Positions 17,460 through 26,974 of a stretch of 64,000 bases of DNA are shown here, piece after piece. This DNA comes from JAICYJ01 sp035695105 (lineage in GTDB: Bacteria; Actinomycetota; Thermoleophilia; Gaiellales; JAICJC01), in NCBI GenBank assembly GCA_035695105.1, contig DASSEV010000043.1, positions 1 through 64,000 of the forward strand. Reading direction: 5' to 3'. The notes beneath the pieces are model-generated. The model was not told the DNA's origin. It ran no database searches and saw only the letters and a list, made by a program, of their open reading frames with translations. The translations under genes and the position numbers were made by a program. Numbering within the stretch: the stretch's first letter is position 1; each line of letters begins with the position of its first letter.

Positions 17460-19265
17460 GTGAACGACATCGCAGCATTCCTTGGCCGGTACCAGCCGTT
17501 CTCCGGCGCGGATCAATCACAGCTCGAACAGCTCGCCGCAGGGGCTCGCGTGCTCCACCCCGACGCCGGCGCGGTGGTCCTCGCCGAGGATGGCGCCGTC
17601 TCCACCGGCGTCTACGTGGTGCGCGAGGGAGCGGTCGAGCTGGTGCACGACGACGAGGTGGTCGACGTGCTCGACGTCGGCGAGGTGTTCGGCCATCCCT
17701 CGATGCTGACCGGCCGGGCGCCCGCGTTCACCGTGCGCGCGCGCGACCGCTCCGAGCTGATCCTGATCCCGGCGGAGCTGGCCGTGCCGCACATGAGCAG
17801 CGCGTTCGTGGCCGCGACGCTCCGCGCGCGGATGGTGCGGACCGGTCAGGTCGCCCATGCGCAGGCGGACGTCCGCACCGCCCCCCTGGGCGACCTCGTG
17901 CACCGGCCCGCGGCCATCTGCGCGCCGACGGACACCGTCCGCGAGGCGGCGCGGCGGATGGCCGAGAAGGACGTGTCCTGCATCCTGGTCGACGTCGGCG
18001 ACGGCTGGGGGGTGCTGACCGACTCCGACCTGCGGCGCAAGCTGGTCGCCGAGGGCCTGCCCTACGAGACGCCCGTCTCCCAGCTGATGGTGCAGCGGGC
18101 GATGACCGTCCCGCCCGACCGGCTGGCGATCGACGCCATGATCGACATGCTCGACCTCGGCATCCACCACCTGCCGGTGGTCGACTCCCGCGGGACGCCG
18201 CTTGGCATCGTCACTGCGACCGACCTGATGTACCTCGAGGGCCGCACGCCGTTCGCGGTGCGCCGCGGCATCAGCAAGGCCGAGACGCCGGATCAGGTTG
18301 TCGAGGCCGCCCGCTACCTGCCGCAGACGATCGTGGCCCTCACCCGCGCCGGCGTCAGCTCAGTGGACGCCTGCCGCGTGCTTGCGCTGTCAGGCGACAC
18401 GGCCACGGGCCGGCTGCTTGAGCTGGCGTGGCAGCGGCACGGCGCTCCGCCGTGCGCGTGGGCGTGGATGGCGCTCGGCAGCGTCGCGCGCCGCGAGCAG
18501 ACGCTCGCATCCGACCAGGACAACGCGTTCGCGTACGACGATCCGGGCGGCGAGGAAGTGGACGGGTTCTTCGCCGCGGTCTGCGACGAGGTCAACACCG
18601 ACCTCGAGCGCTGCGGCTTCGGCGCCGACCATGCCGACGTCCTCGCACGAAACCGGCAGTGGCGGATGAGCAGGCGGGAATGGGAGGGGGTGCTGGCCGA
18701 CTGCCTCGAGCACCCCGACCGGTCCCACCTGATCCGCGCGGCGGTGTCGTTCGACTTCCGGCATGTGGCCGGTGGTCTCGAGATCGTCCGCCCGCTGGTG
18801 ACGATCGAGCGGCAGGCGCCGGCGCATCCGGACTTCGTCGCGCGCCTCGCGCGCACCGCCACGGACTTCACGCCTCCGCTGGGCCGTCGAGGGCGGCTGG
18901 CAACCGACGATGACGGCCGCATCGATCTCAAGCGCCGCGGGATCATCCCGATCGTCAACCTCGCCAGGTTTCACGCCATCGCAGCGGGGGTGACCGTGTC
19001 GTCGACGGTCGAGCGGCTCGCGGCCACCCAGGCGGCCGGTCAGTTGAGCGCCGAGGCCGCCTCCGAGCTGCGGGAGGTGTTCGACCTGATCCTGCGCCTG
19101 CGGCTGGAGCAGCAGGTGGCGCAGGTGGAGCGCGGCGAGGAGCCCGGCAACCTGCTCGATCCGGGCGATCTGCCGCCGCTCACGCGCACGCAGATGGTGC
19201 AGGCCTTCCAGGTCGTCGCGCACCACCAGAAGCTGCTCGGCAGGTACGTACCGATCGGACTTTGA
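17460..19265 (+). CDS. Cyclic-nucleotide-binding / CBS / DUF294 nucleotidyltransferase-like regulator
   Basis: A 601-residue signalling protein. It has a cNMP-binding beta-roll (about 5-120), two CBS motifs (about 150-265, with PAAICAPTDTVREAARRM and LMVQRAMTVPPDRLAIDAMI), a DUF294 nucleotidyltransferase-like domain with GSVARREQTLASDQDNAF (about 340-360), and a helical DUF294 C-terminus. The GS...D.D pattern of the transferase is present, so activity is possible. In other bacteria such proteins sit next to transporters and sense nucleotide state; here an APC permease follows. The GTG start has GGAGGT upstream. Confidence 0.85.
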   Translation: MNDIAAFLGRYQPFSGADQSQLEQLAAGARVLHPDAGAVVLAEDGAVSTGVYVVREGAVELVHDDEVVDVLDVGEVFGHPSMLTGRAPAFTVRARDRSELILIPAELAVPHMSSAFVAATLRARMVRTGQVAHAQADVRTAPLGDLVHRPAAICAPTDTVREAARRMAEKDVSCILVDVGDGWGVLTDSDLRRKLVAEGLPYETPVSQLMVQRAMTVPPDRLAIDAMIDMLDLGIHHLPVVDSRGTPLGIVTATDLMYLEGRTPFAVRRGISKAETPDQVVEAARYLPQTIVALTRAGVSSVDACRVLALSGDTATGRLLELAWQRHGAPPCAWAWMALGSVARREQTLASDQDNAFAYDDPGGEEVDGFFAAVCDEVNTDLERCGFGADHADVLARNRQWRMSRREWEGVLADCLEHPDRSHLIRAAVSFDFRHVAGGLEIVRPLVTIERQAPAHPDFVARLARTATDFTPPLGRRGRLATDDDGRIDLKRRGIIPIVNLARFHAIAAGVTVSSTVERLAATQAAGQLSAEAASELREVFDLILRLRLEQQVAQVERGEEPGNLLDPGDLPPLTRTQMVQAFQVVAHHQKLLGRYVPIGL

Positions 19266-19341
19266 ATCACCCTTTACAAGCGTCCGGCCGGCGTGGTTGA
19301 CTAGTCGCGACATCTGTCACCAGGCATGGAAGGGAGCGCGT

Positions 19342-20871
19342 ATGTCCGAAGTCGAATCAGGCGTTCCGGAATACGAGGGAGGCGGCCTCAGCCGCGAGAC
19401 CAACTGGTGGGGAGCCTTCGTCATCGGCCTCGCCGGAACCATCCTCGTCACCGGTATCGCGCCGGTCATGGTGACATCGCTGGGGGCGGCGTCGATTCCG
19501 GTCATGGTGGTGATCACCATCACCGGCTACCTGCTCTGCCTCCTGCTGGCGGAGCTCTCCGCGATGATGCCGGAGCGGACCGGAGGGTCACCGACCTACG
19601 CGTACGTGGGCTTCAAGCGGCGCTGGCCGCGGTTCGCGGAGCACGTCAACGGCTTCACCTCCTGGGCGTACTGGCTCGGGTGGTTCCCGGTTGCACCGTT
19701 GAACATGATCCTCGCGTCGTTCTACATCGCGGACAAGTTCAACCTGAACCTCACCAGCGGTGTGACCCCGATCCACACGTTCATCGCGTACTGGACGATC
19801 GCGATCGCGATCGTCGGCATCCTGATCGTGTTCATCCCGGCATGGCTGGGCATCCGCCTGGGCGCGCTGTTTGCGACCGTGCTGGGGCTGCTGTCCATGA
19901 TCCCGCTCACGCTGCTCGCGATCATGCCGATCTTCAAGCCGTCCGTCGCCAACTGGGGCAACCTGTCCGGGTTCCATCAGCTCGACGGCAGCGGGTTCTT
20001 CACCAACGCCTATGGGCACAGCTGGCTTGTCATCTACATCGCGTTCTCGTTCCTGCTCACCTGGAACGTGATCGCGATGGAGGCCGCGGCGTGCTACATC
20101 GGTGAGTGTCGCGATCCCGAGCACGATGCGAAGATCGCGATGAACCTCGAGGGCCTCTACGGCCTGTTCATCTACACCATGATCCCGGTCGCGTTCGTGG
20201 TGGTGTTCGGAGCTCATCTGGCCGATCCGGCGCTGGTCGATCCAAAGACGATCTTCACGAACTTTGCATCGGCCGTCTTCGGCACCGGGGCGAGCTGGCT
20301 GGACTGGGCGATCGCGATCATGCTGATCATCGCGCTGATGCTCTCGGTGCTGAACGCGATCATGGGCTCGGCGCGGGCGCTACATCAGATGTCGATCGAC
20401 GGCGAGTTCCCGCGCATCTTCTCGAGCGTCAACCGCCACGGCGTCCCCGCATTCTCCATGGGGTTCAACGTCGTCTGTTCGATCGCGCTGATCTTCACCG
20501 GCGGGGCCGTCGAGATCTACTCGCTCTCGAACGTCGGGTACTTGGCGTCGTTCATTCCGGTGCTGATCTGCTACTACCTGCTCCGCGTGGACGAGCCGGA
20601 CAAGAGGCGCCCGGTTCGGCTTCCGGGGTTCTTCAAGTGGATCGCGCTCGGAATGGCGGCCGCGTACTTCGTGATCTGGTCGTTCGGTGGCCTGGTGTAC
20701 ACCTCGCTGCCGAACCCGGCGCTCGGCGGCAACGACACGCGGGTGTACTTCTTCATCGGATGGCTCATCCTGCTGTCCTACCTGCCGCTGTACTGGTACA
20801 GGAAGAAGGTCGAGGATCCGAAGCACGCGGGTGACATGGCAAACGCTGCCGCGCCCGCGGCGGGGGACTGA
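19342..20871 (+). CDS. APC-family amino acid/amine permease
   Basis: A 509-residue inner-membrane transporter with about 12 membrane helices. The first begins at WWGAFVIGLAGTILVTGI, and the family signature PERTGGSPTYAYVG is in helix 2-3. ATG 19342 has a GGAAGGGAG site; an upstream in-frame start at 19297 does not. The substrate is unknown. Co-location with the DUF294 regulator, and more distantly the methylamine genes, makes an amino acid or amine plausible. A 13-bp hairpin follows the stop. Confidence 0.87.
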   Translation: MSEVESGVPEYEGGGLSRETNWWGAFVIGLAGTILVTGIAPVMVTSLGAASIPVMVVITITGYLLCLLLAELSAMMPERTGGSPTYAYVGFKRRWPRFAEHVNGFTSWAYWLGWFPVAPLNMILASFYIADKFNLNLTSGVTPIHTFIAYWTIAIAIVGILIVFIPAWLGIRLGALFATVLGLLSMIPLTLLAIMPIFKPSVANWGNLSGFHQLDGSGFFTNAYGHSWLVIYIAFSFLLTWNVIAMEAAACYIGECRDPEHDAKIAMNLEGLYGLFIYTMIPVAFVVVFGAHLADPALVDPKTIFTNFASAVFGTGASWLDWAIAIMLIIALMLSVLNAIMGSARALHQMSIDGEFPRIFSSVNRHGVPAFSMGFNVVCSIALIFTGGAVEIYSLSNVGYLASFIPVLICYYLLRVDEPDKRRPVRLPGFFKWIALGMAAAYFVIWSFGGLVYTSLPNPALGGNDTRVYFFIGWLILLSYLPLYWYRKKVEDPKHAGDMANAAAPAAGD

Positions 20872-20884
20872 CCGGCGTCGATAT

Positions 20885-20920
20885 GGTGGGGGCGATGCTG
20901 CGAGGTGCATCGCCCCCACC
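20885..20920 (+). terminator. G/C-core hairpin after APC permease, overlapping next start codon
   Basis: Perfect 13-bp arms GGTGGGGGCGATG and CATCGCCCCCACC with a 10-base loop, 14 bases after the permease stop. The 5' arm contains both the G-rich ribosome-site-like run and the ATG (20895) of the universal stress protein. The same hairpin may end transcription and gate translation. Confidence 0.55.
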
Positions 20921-21371
20921 CGACCCCGACACGCTGGAGATCCGGCGGCTGATGGTGGCGTCGGAGGGGCGGAAGATCACCCACGACGTGATCGTGCGGG
21001 CGATGGAGCTGGCGCGGCCGCACGGCGCGAGCCTGTTCGTGATGACGATTGCGCGCGTGTGGGGAACCTCGCTCGGCTTTCCCAATCCCGGGCTGATGCC
21101 GTCGAGACACGAGTGGGATGAGCAGCGACTGATCGTTCGCGAAGCGGTGACGGCGTTCCAGAAGGCAGGATTCGAGGCTGACGGCATGGTGCTGGCGACC
21201 CGCCGAGGAGCGAAGCGCATCCTGCGCGAGGCACGCCGCCGGCAGGTCGATGCGATCGTGATGGGCGCCGACCCGAAGCGGAAGTTCCTGGGCGACTTCA
21301 TCTGGTCGCAGGAGCCGCACCGGATCGCGCGCCGCTCCCGCAGCATCCCCGTCTATCTGGTCGGGGAGTAG
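20895..21371 (+). CDS. Universal stress protein family
   Basis: About 158 residues with the UspA fold: beta1 RRLMVASEG, a helix with VIVRAMELARPHGASLFVMTIA, then AKRILREARRRQVDAIVMGADPKR and a C-terminal SIPVYLVGE strand. The usual ATP-binding glycine pattern after MGA is only partly kept (FLGDFIW), so nucleotide binding is doubtful. Start options are 20883 or 20895; the latter follows GGTGGGGG. The gene sits behind the permease, a common pairing for transporter-linked stress proteins. Confidence 0.75.
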   Translation: MLRGASPPPDPDTLEIRRLMVASEGRKITHDVIVRAMELARPHGASLFVMTIARVWGTSLGFPNPGLMPSRHEWDEQRLIVREAVTAFQKAGFEADGMVLATRRGAKRILREARRRQVDAIVMGADPKRKFLGDFIWSQEPHRIARRSRSIPVYLVGE

Positions 21372-21385
21372 ACTCGGCTCGCCGT

Positions 21386-22657
21386 ATGCGCGTCCTTCTC
21401 ATCGGATCCGGGGGTCGTGAGCACGCGCTCGCCTGGGGCCTCGCCCGCTCGCCCGGGCTGGGAGAGCTGCATGCGGCGCCGGGGAACCCCGGGATCGCCG
21501 ACATCGCAACGTGCCACGACGTCGCCGTCGGCGACCTCGCCGGCCTGACCGAGCTCGCGGCCGGGCTCCGCGCCGACCTCGTCGTCGTGGGGCCGGAGGC
21601 TCCGCTGGTCGGCGGGATCTGCGACCGCCTGGCGGCCGCCGGCATCGCCTGCTTCGGGCCGAGCGGGGCGGCGGCGCAGCTCGAGGGGTCGAAGGCGTTC
21701 GCCAAGCAGGTGATGGCCGCCGCCGGTGTGCCGACCGCCGCGTTCTCGGTGTGCGATACGGTCGCGGCGGCCCAGCTGGCGGTCGCCGAGGCGGGCGGCA
21801 ACGTCGTCATCAAGGCCGACGGGCTGGCGGCCGGCAAGGGCGTGTTCGTCTGCACGTCGGTCGAGGAGGCCGAGGAGGCGATCCGGGCCTGCCTGGTCGA
21901 GCAGCGGTTCGGCGGGTCGGGGGCGCGGGTGCTGGTCGAGCAGCGGATGGAGGGCCCGGAGGTGTCGATGCTCGCCCTGTCCGACGGCGAGCACGTGATG
22001 CCGCTCGCGCCGGCGCGGGACTACAAGCGGGCGCTGGACGGGGATCGCGGCCCGAACACCGGCGGCATGGGGTGCATCTCGCCCGTGCCAGAGCTGGATC
22101 CTGCGCTGGTGGACGAGGTGCTCGAGACGGTGCACCGGCCGGTGGTCGCGGAGATGCGCCGTCGCGACACGCCGTTTCGCGGGTGCCTCTACGCCGGGCT
22201 GATGCTGACCCCGGACGGGCCGCGCGTGCTCGAGTTCAACGCCCGCTGGGGCGATCCGGAGACCCAGGTGCTGGTGCCCCGGCTGGCGGGCGATCTGCTC
22301 GACACGCTGCACCGCGCCGGGTCCGGGAGGCTGGCCGGCGCGGAGCTGCGGGTGCGTTCGGACGCGTGCGTGTCGGTCGTGCTCGCGGCGCGCGGCTATC
22401 CGGACGCGCCCGAGTCCGGGGCGCAGATCGAGGGCGTCGAGGCCGCGTCGCAGCTGGACGGCGTGACGGTGTTCCACGCCGGCACGCGGCGGGATGCCGG
22501 GGCGCTCGTCGTCTCCGGCGGGCGCGTGCTGAACGTCTCTGCGACAGCGCCCGATCTGGCGGCGGCGCGGGAGCGTGCGTACGAGGCGGCCGGCCTGATC
22601 CGGTTCGACGGCATGCAGCTGCGGTCGGACATCGGCGAGGAGGCCGCGCATGTCTGA
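21386..22657 (+). CDS. purD: Phosphoribosylamine--glycine ligase
   Basis: A 423-residue ATP-grasp enzyme, normal in length. It has the N-terminal MRVLLIGSGGREHALAWGL, PEAPLVGGI, the ATP-binding KADGLAAGKGVFV and GPEVSMLALSDG, and the late NARWGDPETQVL. It makes GAR from phosphoribosylamine, glycine and ATP, purine step 2. It is the first gene of purine block 1 and overlaps purE by 8 bp. Confidence 0.96.
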   Translation: MRVLLIGSGGREHALAWGLARSPGLGELHAAPGNPGIADIATCHDVAVGDLAGLTELAAGLRADLVVVGPEAPLVGGICDRLAAAGIACFGPSGAAAQLEGSKAFAKQVMAAAGVPTAAFSVCDTVAAAQLAVAEAGGNVVIKADGLAAGKGVFVCTSVEEAEEAIRACLVEQRFGGSGARVLVEQRMEGPEVSMLALSDGEHVMPLAPARDYKRALDGDRGPNTGGMGCISPVPELDPALVDEVLETVHRPVVAEMRRRDTPFRGCLYAGLMLTPDGPRVLEFNARWGDPETQVLVPRLAGDLLDTLHRAGSGRLAGAELRVRSDACVSVVLAARGYPDAPESGAQIEGVEAASQLDGVTVFHAGTRRDAGALVVSGGRVLNVSATAPDLAAARERAYEAAGLIRFDGMQLRSDIGEEAAHV

Positions 22658-23165
22658 GCAGCCGCTTCCCGGCGCCACGCCCGAGACCGAGGTGCATCCG
22701 GTCTGGGAGGAGCTCGAGGCGGACGGCCCCCAGGTCGGGATCGTGATCGCGATGGAGCAGGACCGGGCGCAGATCGAGGGGACCTGCAACGAGCTGCTCG
22801 ACCGTGGCATCACGTTCGAGGTGCGGGTGCTCTCGGCGCATCGCAATCCGCGCGAGGTGGCCGAGTACGCGTCGACGGCGGCCCTGCGGGGCGTGCGTGT
22901 GGTGATCGCCGCCGCGGGCGGATCGGCCGCGCTGCCCGGGGTGATCGCGAGCTACACCGAGCTGCCGGTGATCGGGGTGCCTCTCGATCGCGGGAACCTG
23001 GGCGGCATGGACGCGCTGCTCTCCGTCGTGCAGATGCCGGACGGCGTGCCGGTCGCGTGCATGGCGGTCGACGGGGCGCGCAACGCGGCGATCTACGCGG
23101 CCAAGATCCTGGCGCAGGGTGGTGCCCCGCCGCATGCCAGCGGCCGCTGGACGGCGACCGACTGA
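22650..23165 (+). CDS. purE: PurE-family N5-CAIR mutase, divergent active site
   Basis: A 171-residue PurE-like protein in the correct place between purD and purB. The flavodoxin-like fold and VLSAHRNP, LLSVVQMPDGVPVA and the C-terminal RNAAIYAAKIL match the family. Two conserved places differ: the usual MGSxSD nucleotide loop reads AMEQDRAQ, and the family GGAAHLPG reads GGSAALPG with the histidine replaced by alanine. The first 28 residues are extra. It may be an altered mutase or a lineage-specific variant. Its partner purK is not in the window. Confidence 0.82.
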   Translation: MSEQPLPGATPETEVHPVWEELEADGPQVGIVIAMEQDRAQIEGTCNELLDRGITFEVRVLSAHRNPREVAEYASTAALRGVRVVIAAAGGSAALPGVIASYTELPVIGVPLDRGNLGGMDALLSVVQMPDGVPVACMAVDGARNAAIYAAKILAQGGAPPHASGRWTATD

Positions 23166-23590
23166 TGGAGCAGCGCGTCAGCCTGATCACGCTGGGCGTC
23201 TCCGATCTCGAGCGTGCGCGGCGGTTCTACGAGGCGATCGGCTGGCACAGCGACACGGATCCGGCGATGGGCGTCGTCTTCTTCCAGGCGGGCGGGATGG
23301 TGCTCGCCCTGTGGAGCAGGGAGGAGCTCGCCGAGGACAGCGCCGTCGAGGACGGGGGCGGCTGGGGCGGGGTGACGCTGGCGTACAACGTGCGCACGGT
23401 GGAGCAGGTGGACGAGGTGCTGCACGAGGCGGAGTCGGCGGGCGCGCGGATCGGGCGGCCGGGGGCCGAGACGTTCTGGGGCGGCTACTCGGGCGTCTTC
23501 ATCGACCCGGACGGGCATCCGTGGGAGATCGCGCACAACCCGCACTGGACGATCGCGGAGGACGGCGCGGTCATCCTCCCGGCAGACTGA
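23165..23590 (+). CDS. VOC/glyoxalase-fold protein
   Basis: A 141-residue single-chain vicinal-oxygen-chelate fold: ITLGVSDLERARRFYEAIGW opens the first beta-alpha-beta unit and FIDPDGHPWEIAHNPHW closes the second. The substrate is unknown. It starts inside the purE stop (TGATG), so it is translated with the purine genes. A purine link is not established; it could be a passenger. Metal ligands are not obvious beyond the C-terminal Glu. Confidence 0.8.
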   Translation: MEQRVSLITLGVSDLERARRFYEAIGWHSDTDPAMGVVFFQAGGMVLALWSREELAEDSAVEDGGGWGGVTLAYNVRTVEQVDEVLHEAESAGARIGRPGAETFWGGYSGVFIDPDGHPWEIAHNPHWTIAEDGAVILPAD

Positions 23591-23634
23591 GCGTCCGATT
23601 CCGGCCGGAAACCGCCTCAGAGGCGGTGACGGCC
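23591..23634. repeat. 44-bp structured direct repeat, copy A
   Basis: It begins right after the VOC stop codon. It contains two palindromes, TTCCGGCCGGAA and CCGCCTCAGAGGCGG. A second copy starts exactly 110 bp downstream. Confidence 0.7.
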
Positions 23635-23700
23635 TTTGCCGGCCGATCGTGACCCGCATACGCGCCCTTCAGAAGTTCCGTCGCAGACCCGGGGGGCGCA

Positions 23701-23744
23701 GCGTCCGCTTTCGGCCGAAAAACGCCTCAGAGGCGGTGTCGGCC
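23701..23744. repeat. 44-bp structured direct repeat, copy B
   Basis: It matches copy A apart from a few bases. The first palindrome reads TTTCGGCCGAAA, so the changed base pair (C-G to T-A) keeps symmetry, as expected for a folded RNA or a symmetric protein site. The CGCCTCAGAGGCG core is unchanged. Another inverted pair, TTGCCGGC/GCCGGCAA (23771-23808), lies between it and purB. Confidence 0.7.
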
Positions 23745-23843
23745 GCTCGCTGGGAATTGTGGCCGAATCGTTGCCGGCGGTGGGGCGGTGATGAGTATTG
23801 GCCGGCAAGGCGGACCGGCCGGGTTGGTAGACTCCAAAACGCC

Positions 23844-25157
23844 TTGATCAAGCGCTATACCCGCCCCGCAATGGGCGCCGTCTGGTCGGACGAGCGCAGG
23901 TTCCAGCGGTGGCTGGACGTCGAGATCGCCGCGATGGAGGCCTGGGTCGACGCCGGCATCGTGCCTCCGGAGGCGCTCGCCGAGGTGGTCGCCCATGCCC
24001 GCGTCGACGTCGACCGCATCCTCGAGATCGAGCGCCGCACCCACCATGACGTGCTGGCCTTCACCGAGTCCATTGCCGAGCAGGTCGGCGAGCCCGCGCG
24101 CTGGTTCCACTACGGCCTGACCTCGTCGGACGTCGTCGACACCGCGCTCGCGCTGCAGCTTCGCGATGCCGGCGCCCTTCTGCTCGACGGCGTCGCGTCG
24201 GCGGAGCAGGCGCTGCGCGCCCGGGCCGAGGAGTTCCGCCACACGCCGATGATCGGCCGCACCCACGGCGTCCACGCCGAGCCCACCACATTCGGCCTCG
24301 TGCTGCTCGGCCACGCGATGGAGCTGCGCCGCCAGCGAGCCAGGCTGACGGCCGCATTCGCGGACGTCACGGTCGGGAAGCTGTCCGGCGCCGTCGGCAC
24401 CTATGCGAACTCGGATCCCCGCGTCGAGGCCTTCGCGCTCGAGCGTCTCGAGCTCGACGTCGAGGACGTCGCCACGCAGGTGATCCCACGCGACCGGCAT
24501 GCCCGGCTGCTCTGCGCCCTCGCCGAGGCCGGCGCCTCCCTCGACCGCTTCGCCACCGAGATCCGCCACCTCCAGCGCACGGAGGTGCGCGAGGTGCTCG
24601 AGCCCTTCGCGGCCGGGCAGAAGGGCTCCTCTGCCATGCCGCACAAGCAGAACCCGATCGTCGCCGAGCGCATCTCGGGGCTCGCCCGTGTTCTCCGCGG
24701 CAACGCTGTGGTCGGCCTCGAGAACGTCGCTCTCTGGCACGAGCGCGACATCTCCCACTCCTCCGCCGAGCGGGTGGTGCTGCCCGATTCCACCATCCTC
24801 CTCGACTACATGCTGGAAAGAGTTGCCTGGTTGGCGAACGGTCTCACCGTCCATCCCGAGCGCATGCTGCGGAACCTCCAGGCCTCGCACGGCCTGGTCT
24901 TCTCCGGACGCGCGCTGCTGGCCATGGTCGACGCCGGCGCCTCTCGGGAGTCCGCATACGCCATCACCCAGCGCAACGCGCTCCGCGCCTGGGACGAGGA
25001 GCGCGACTTCCGCGGGCTCCTGGAGTCCGATCCGGAGGCGTCTGCGCTGCTCGACGCGCCGGCTCTCGACCGCGTATTCGATCTGGACAACTTCCTGCGC
25101 CACGTCGACGCGGTCTTCGACCGGGCGCTCGAGCGAGGGGAGGTCGAGCATGTCTGA
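23844..25157 (+). CDS. purB: Adenylosuccinate lyase
   Basis: A 437-residue fumarase/aspartase-superfamily enzyme. The signature SSAMPHKQNPIVAE is at about 270, with TSSDVVDTALA and IGRTHGVHAEP upstream. It cleaves SAICAR and adenylosuccinate. TTG 23844 is chosen as start because (M)IKRYTRPAMGAVWS is the family N-terminus. Longer in-frame extensions would translate the 44-bp repeats and look unlike PurB. The end overlaps purC by 8 bp. Confidence 0.93.
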   Translation: MIKRYTRPAMGAVWSDERRFQRWLDVEIAAMEAWVDAGIVPPEALAEVVAHARVDVDRILEIERRTHHDVLAFTESIAEQVGEPARWFHYGLTSSDVVDTALALQLRDAGALLLDGVASAEQALRARAEEFRHTPMIGRTHGVHAEPTTFGLVLLGHAMELRRQRARLTAAFADVTVGKLSGAVGTYANSDPRVEAFALERLELDVEDVATQVIPRDRHARLLCALAEAGASLDRFATEIRHLQRTEVREVLEPFAAGQKGSSAMPHKQNPIVAERISGLARVLRGNAVVGLENVALWHERDISHSSAERVVLPDSTILLDYMLERVAWLANGLTVHPERMLRNLQASHGLVFSGRALLAMVDAGASRESAYAITQRNALRAWDEERDFRGLLESDPEASALLDAPALDRVFDLDNFLRHVDAVFDRALERGEVEHV

Positions 25158-26058
25158 GAGCCTGGCGCGGCTGCACGAGGCGTCCGGCAAGGTGCGCGAG
25201 ATGTACAACTTCGGCGACACGATGCTGATGGTCGCCTCCGACCGGATCAGCGCCTTCGACGTGATCATGCCGACCCCGATCCCCGAGAAGGGCCGGGTGC
25301 TGACGGCGCTCTCCGCCTTCTGGTTCGAGCATACGGCCCAGATCGTCCCCAACCATCTGATCTCGATCGAGCAGGACCGCTTCCCGGACCAGGCCCGGCT
25401 CGACCCCGAGCTCGCCGGCCGGGCGATGTACGTCCGCCGGCTGACCATGATGCCGATCGAGTGCGTCGTCCGCGGATACCTCGCCGGCTCGGGCTGGAAG
25501 GACTACCAGTCCACCGGCTCCGTCTGCGGACATCGCCTCCCGGCCGGGCTGCGTGAGTCTGATCGCCTCCCCGAGCCGATCTTCACCCCGGCCACGAAGT
25601 CGACCAGCGGGCACGACATCAACATCGATGCCGCCACGGCGCGGCTGCTCGTCGGCGACGACGCCCGCTACGAGAAGCTCGAGCGCCTGTCGCTCGACCT
25701 CTACGAGTTCGCCTCGGGCGTCGCCCGCGACAAGGGGATCATCATCGCCGACACCAAGTTCGAGTTCGGCATGGACATGACCGGTGATCTCGTCCTCGGC
25801 GACGAGGTGCTCACGCCGGACTCCTCCCGCTTCTGGCCGGCCGAGGAGTACCAGCCCGGCCGGGCGCAGCCCTCGTTCGACAAGCAATTCCTGCGCGACT
25901 GGCTGGAGGCCAGCGGGTGGGACAAGCAGCCGCCCGCTCCCGAGCTTCCGGACGATGTGGTGTCCGGCACCCGCGAGCGGTACGCGGAGGCCTACCAGCG
26001 ACTGACCGGCGAGCCGTTCAGCGCCTACCTGCAACGAAACGGAGCACTCCGATCATGA
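25150..26058 (+). CDS. purC: SAICAR synthetase
   Basis: A 302-residue SAICAR synthetase with GKVREMY, VASDRISAFDVIMPTPIPEKG, VRGYLAGSGWKDY and the nucleotide-binding DTKFEFG segment. It joins aspartate to CAIR using ATP, the step after PurE. The ATG lies in the purB end (ATGTCTGA overlap), and its stop overlaps purS by 4 bp. Confidence 0.95.
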   Translation: MSESLARLHEASGKVREMYNFGDTMLMVASDRISAFDVIMPTPIPEKGRVLTALSAFWFEHTAQIVPNHLISIEQDRFPDQARLDPELAGRAMYVRRLTMMPIECVVRGYLAGSGWKDYQSTGSVCGHRLPAGLRESDRLPEPIFTPATKSTSGHDINIDAATARLLVGDDARYEKLERLSLDLYEFASGVARDKGIIIADTKFEFGMDMTGDLVLGDEVLTPDSSRFWPAEEYQPGRAQPSFDKQFLRDWLEASGWDKQPPAPELPDDVVSGTRERYAEAYQRLTGEPFSAYLQRNGALRS

Positions 26059-26290
26059 ACGTCACCGTCCTCGTGCGTCCCCGCGACGGCATCCTCGATC
26101 CCCAGGGCGAGGCTGTGCGCCGCTCGCTCTCCGGGCTCGGCTATCCGGCCGCCGGCGTGCGCGCCGGGAAGGTGTTCGACCTGCAGGTGGAGGCTGACGA
26201 CGCCGACACCGCCCGGCGCATCGCCGGCGAGATCGCCGAGCGCGTGCTCTCGAACCCGCTGATCGAGCAGTACGAGATCGAGGTCGGCGC

Positions 26291-26294
<4 letters not shown>
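26055..26294 (+). CDS. purS: FGAM synthase subunit PurS
   Basis: 79 residues, the normal PurS size. It begins MNVTVLVRPRDGILDPQGEA and contains GKVFDLQVEA. PurS bridges PurL and PurQ in the three-part FGAM synthase. The ATG overlaps purC and the end overlaps purQ by 4 bp. Confidence 0.93.

Positions 26295-26958
<664 letters not shown>

Positions 26959-26974
<16 letters not shown>

Noticed and set aside
21372..21385. Purine or other riboswitch before purD or purL
   Set aside because: The gaps before both genes are too short and show no conserved aptamer elements.
23649..23843. N-terminal extension of PurB through the repeat region
   Set aside because: The extra residues are Arg/Pro-rich and would translate the 44-bp repeat; the family N-terminus begins at the TTG at 23844.
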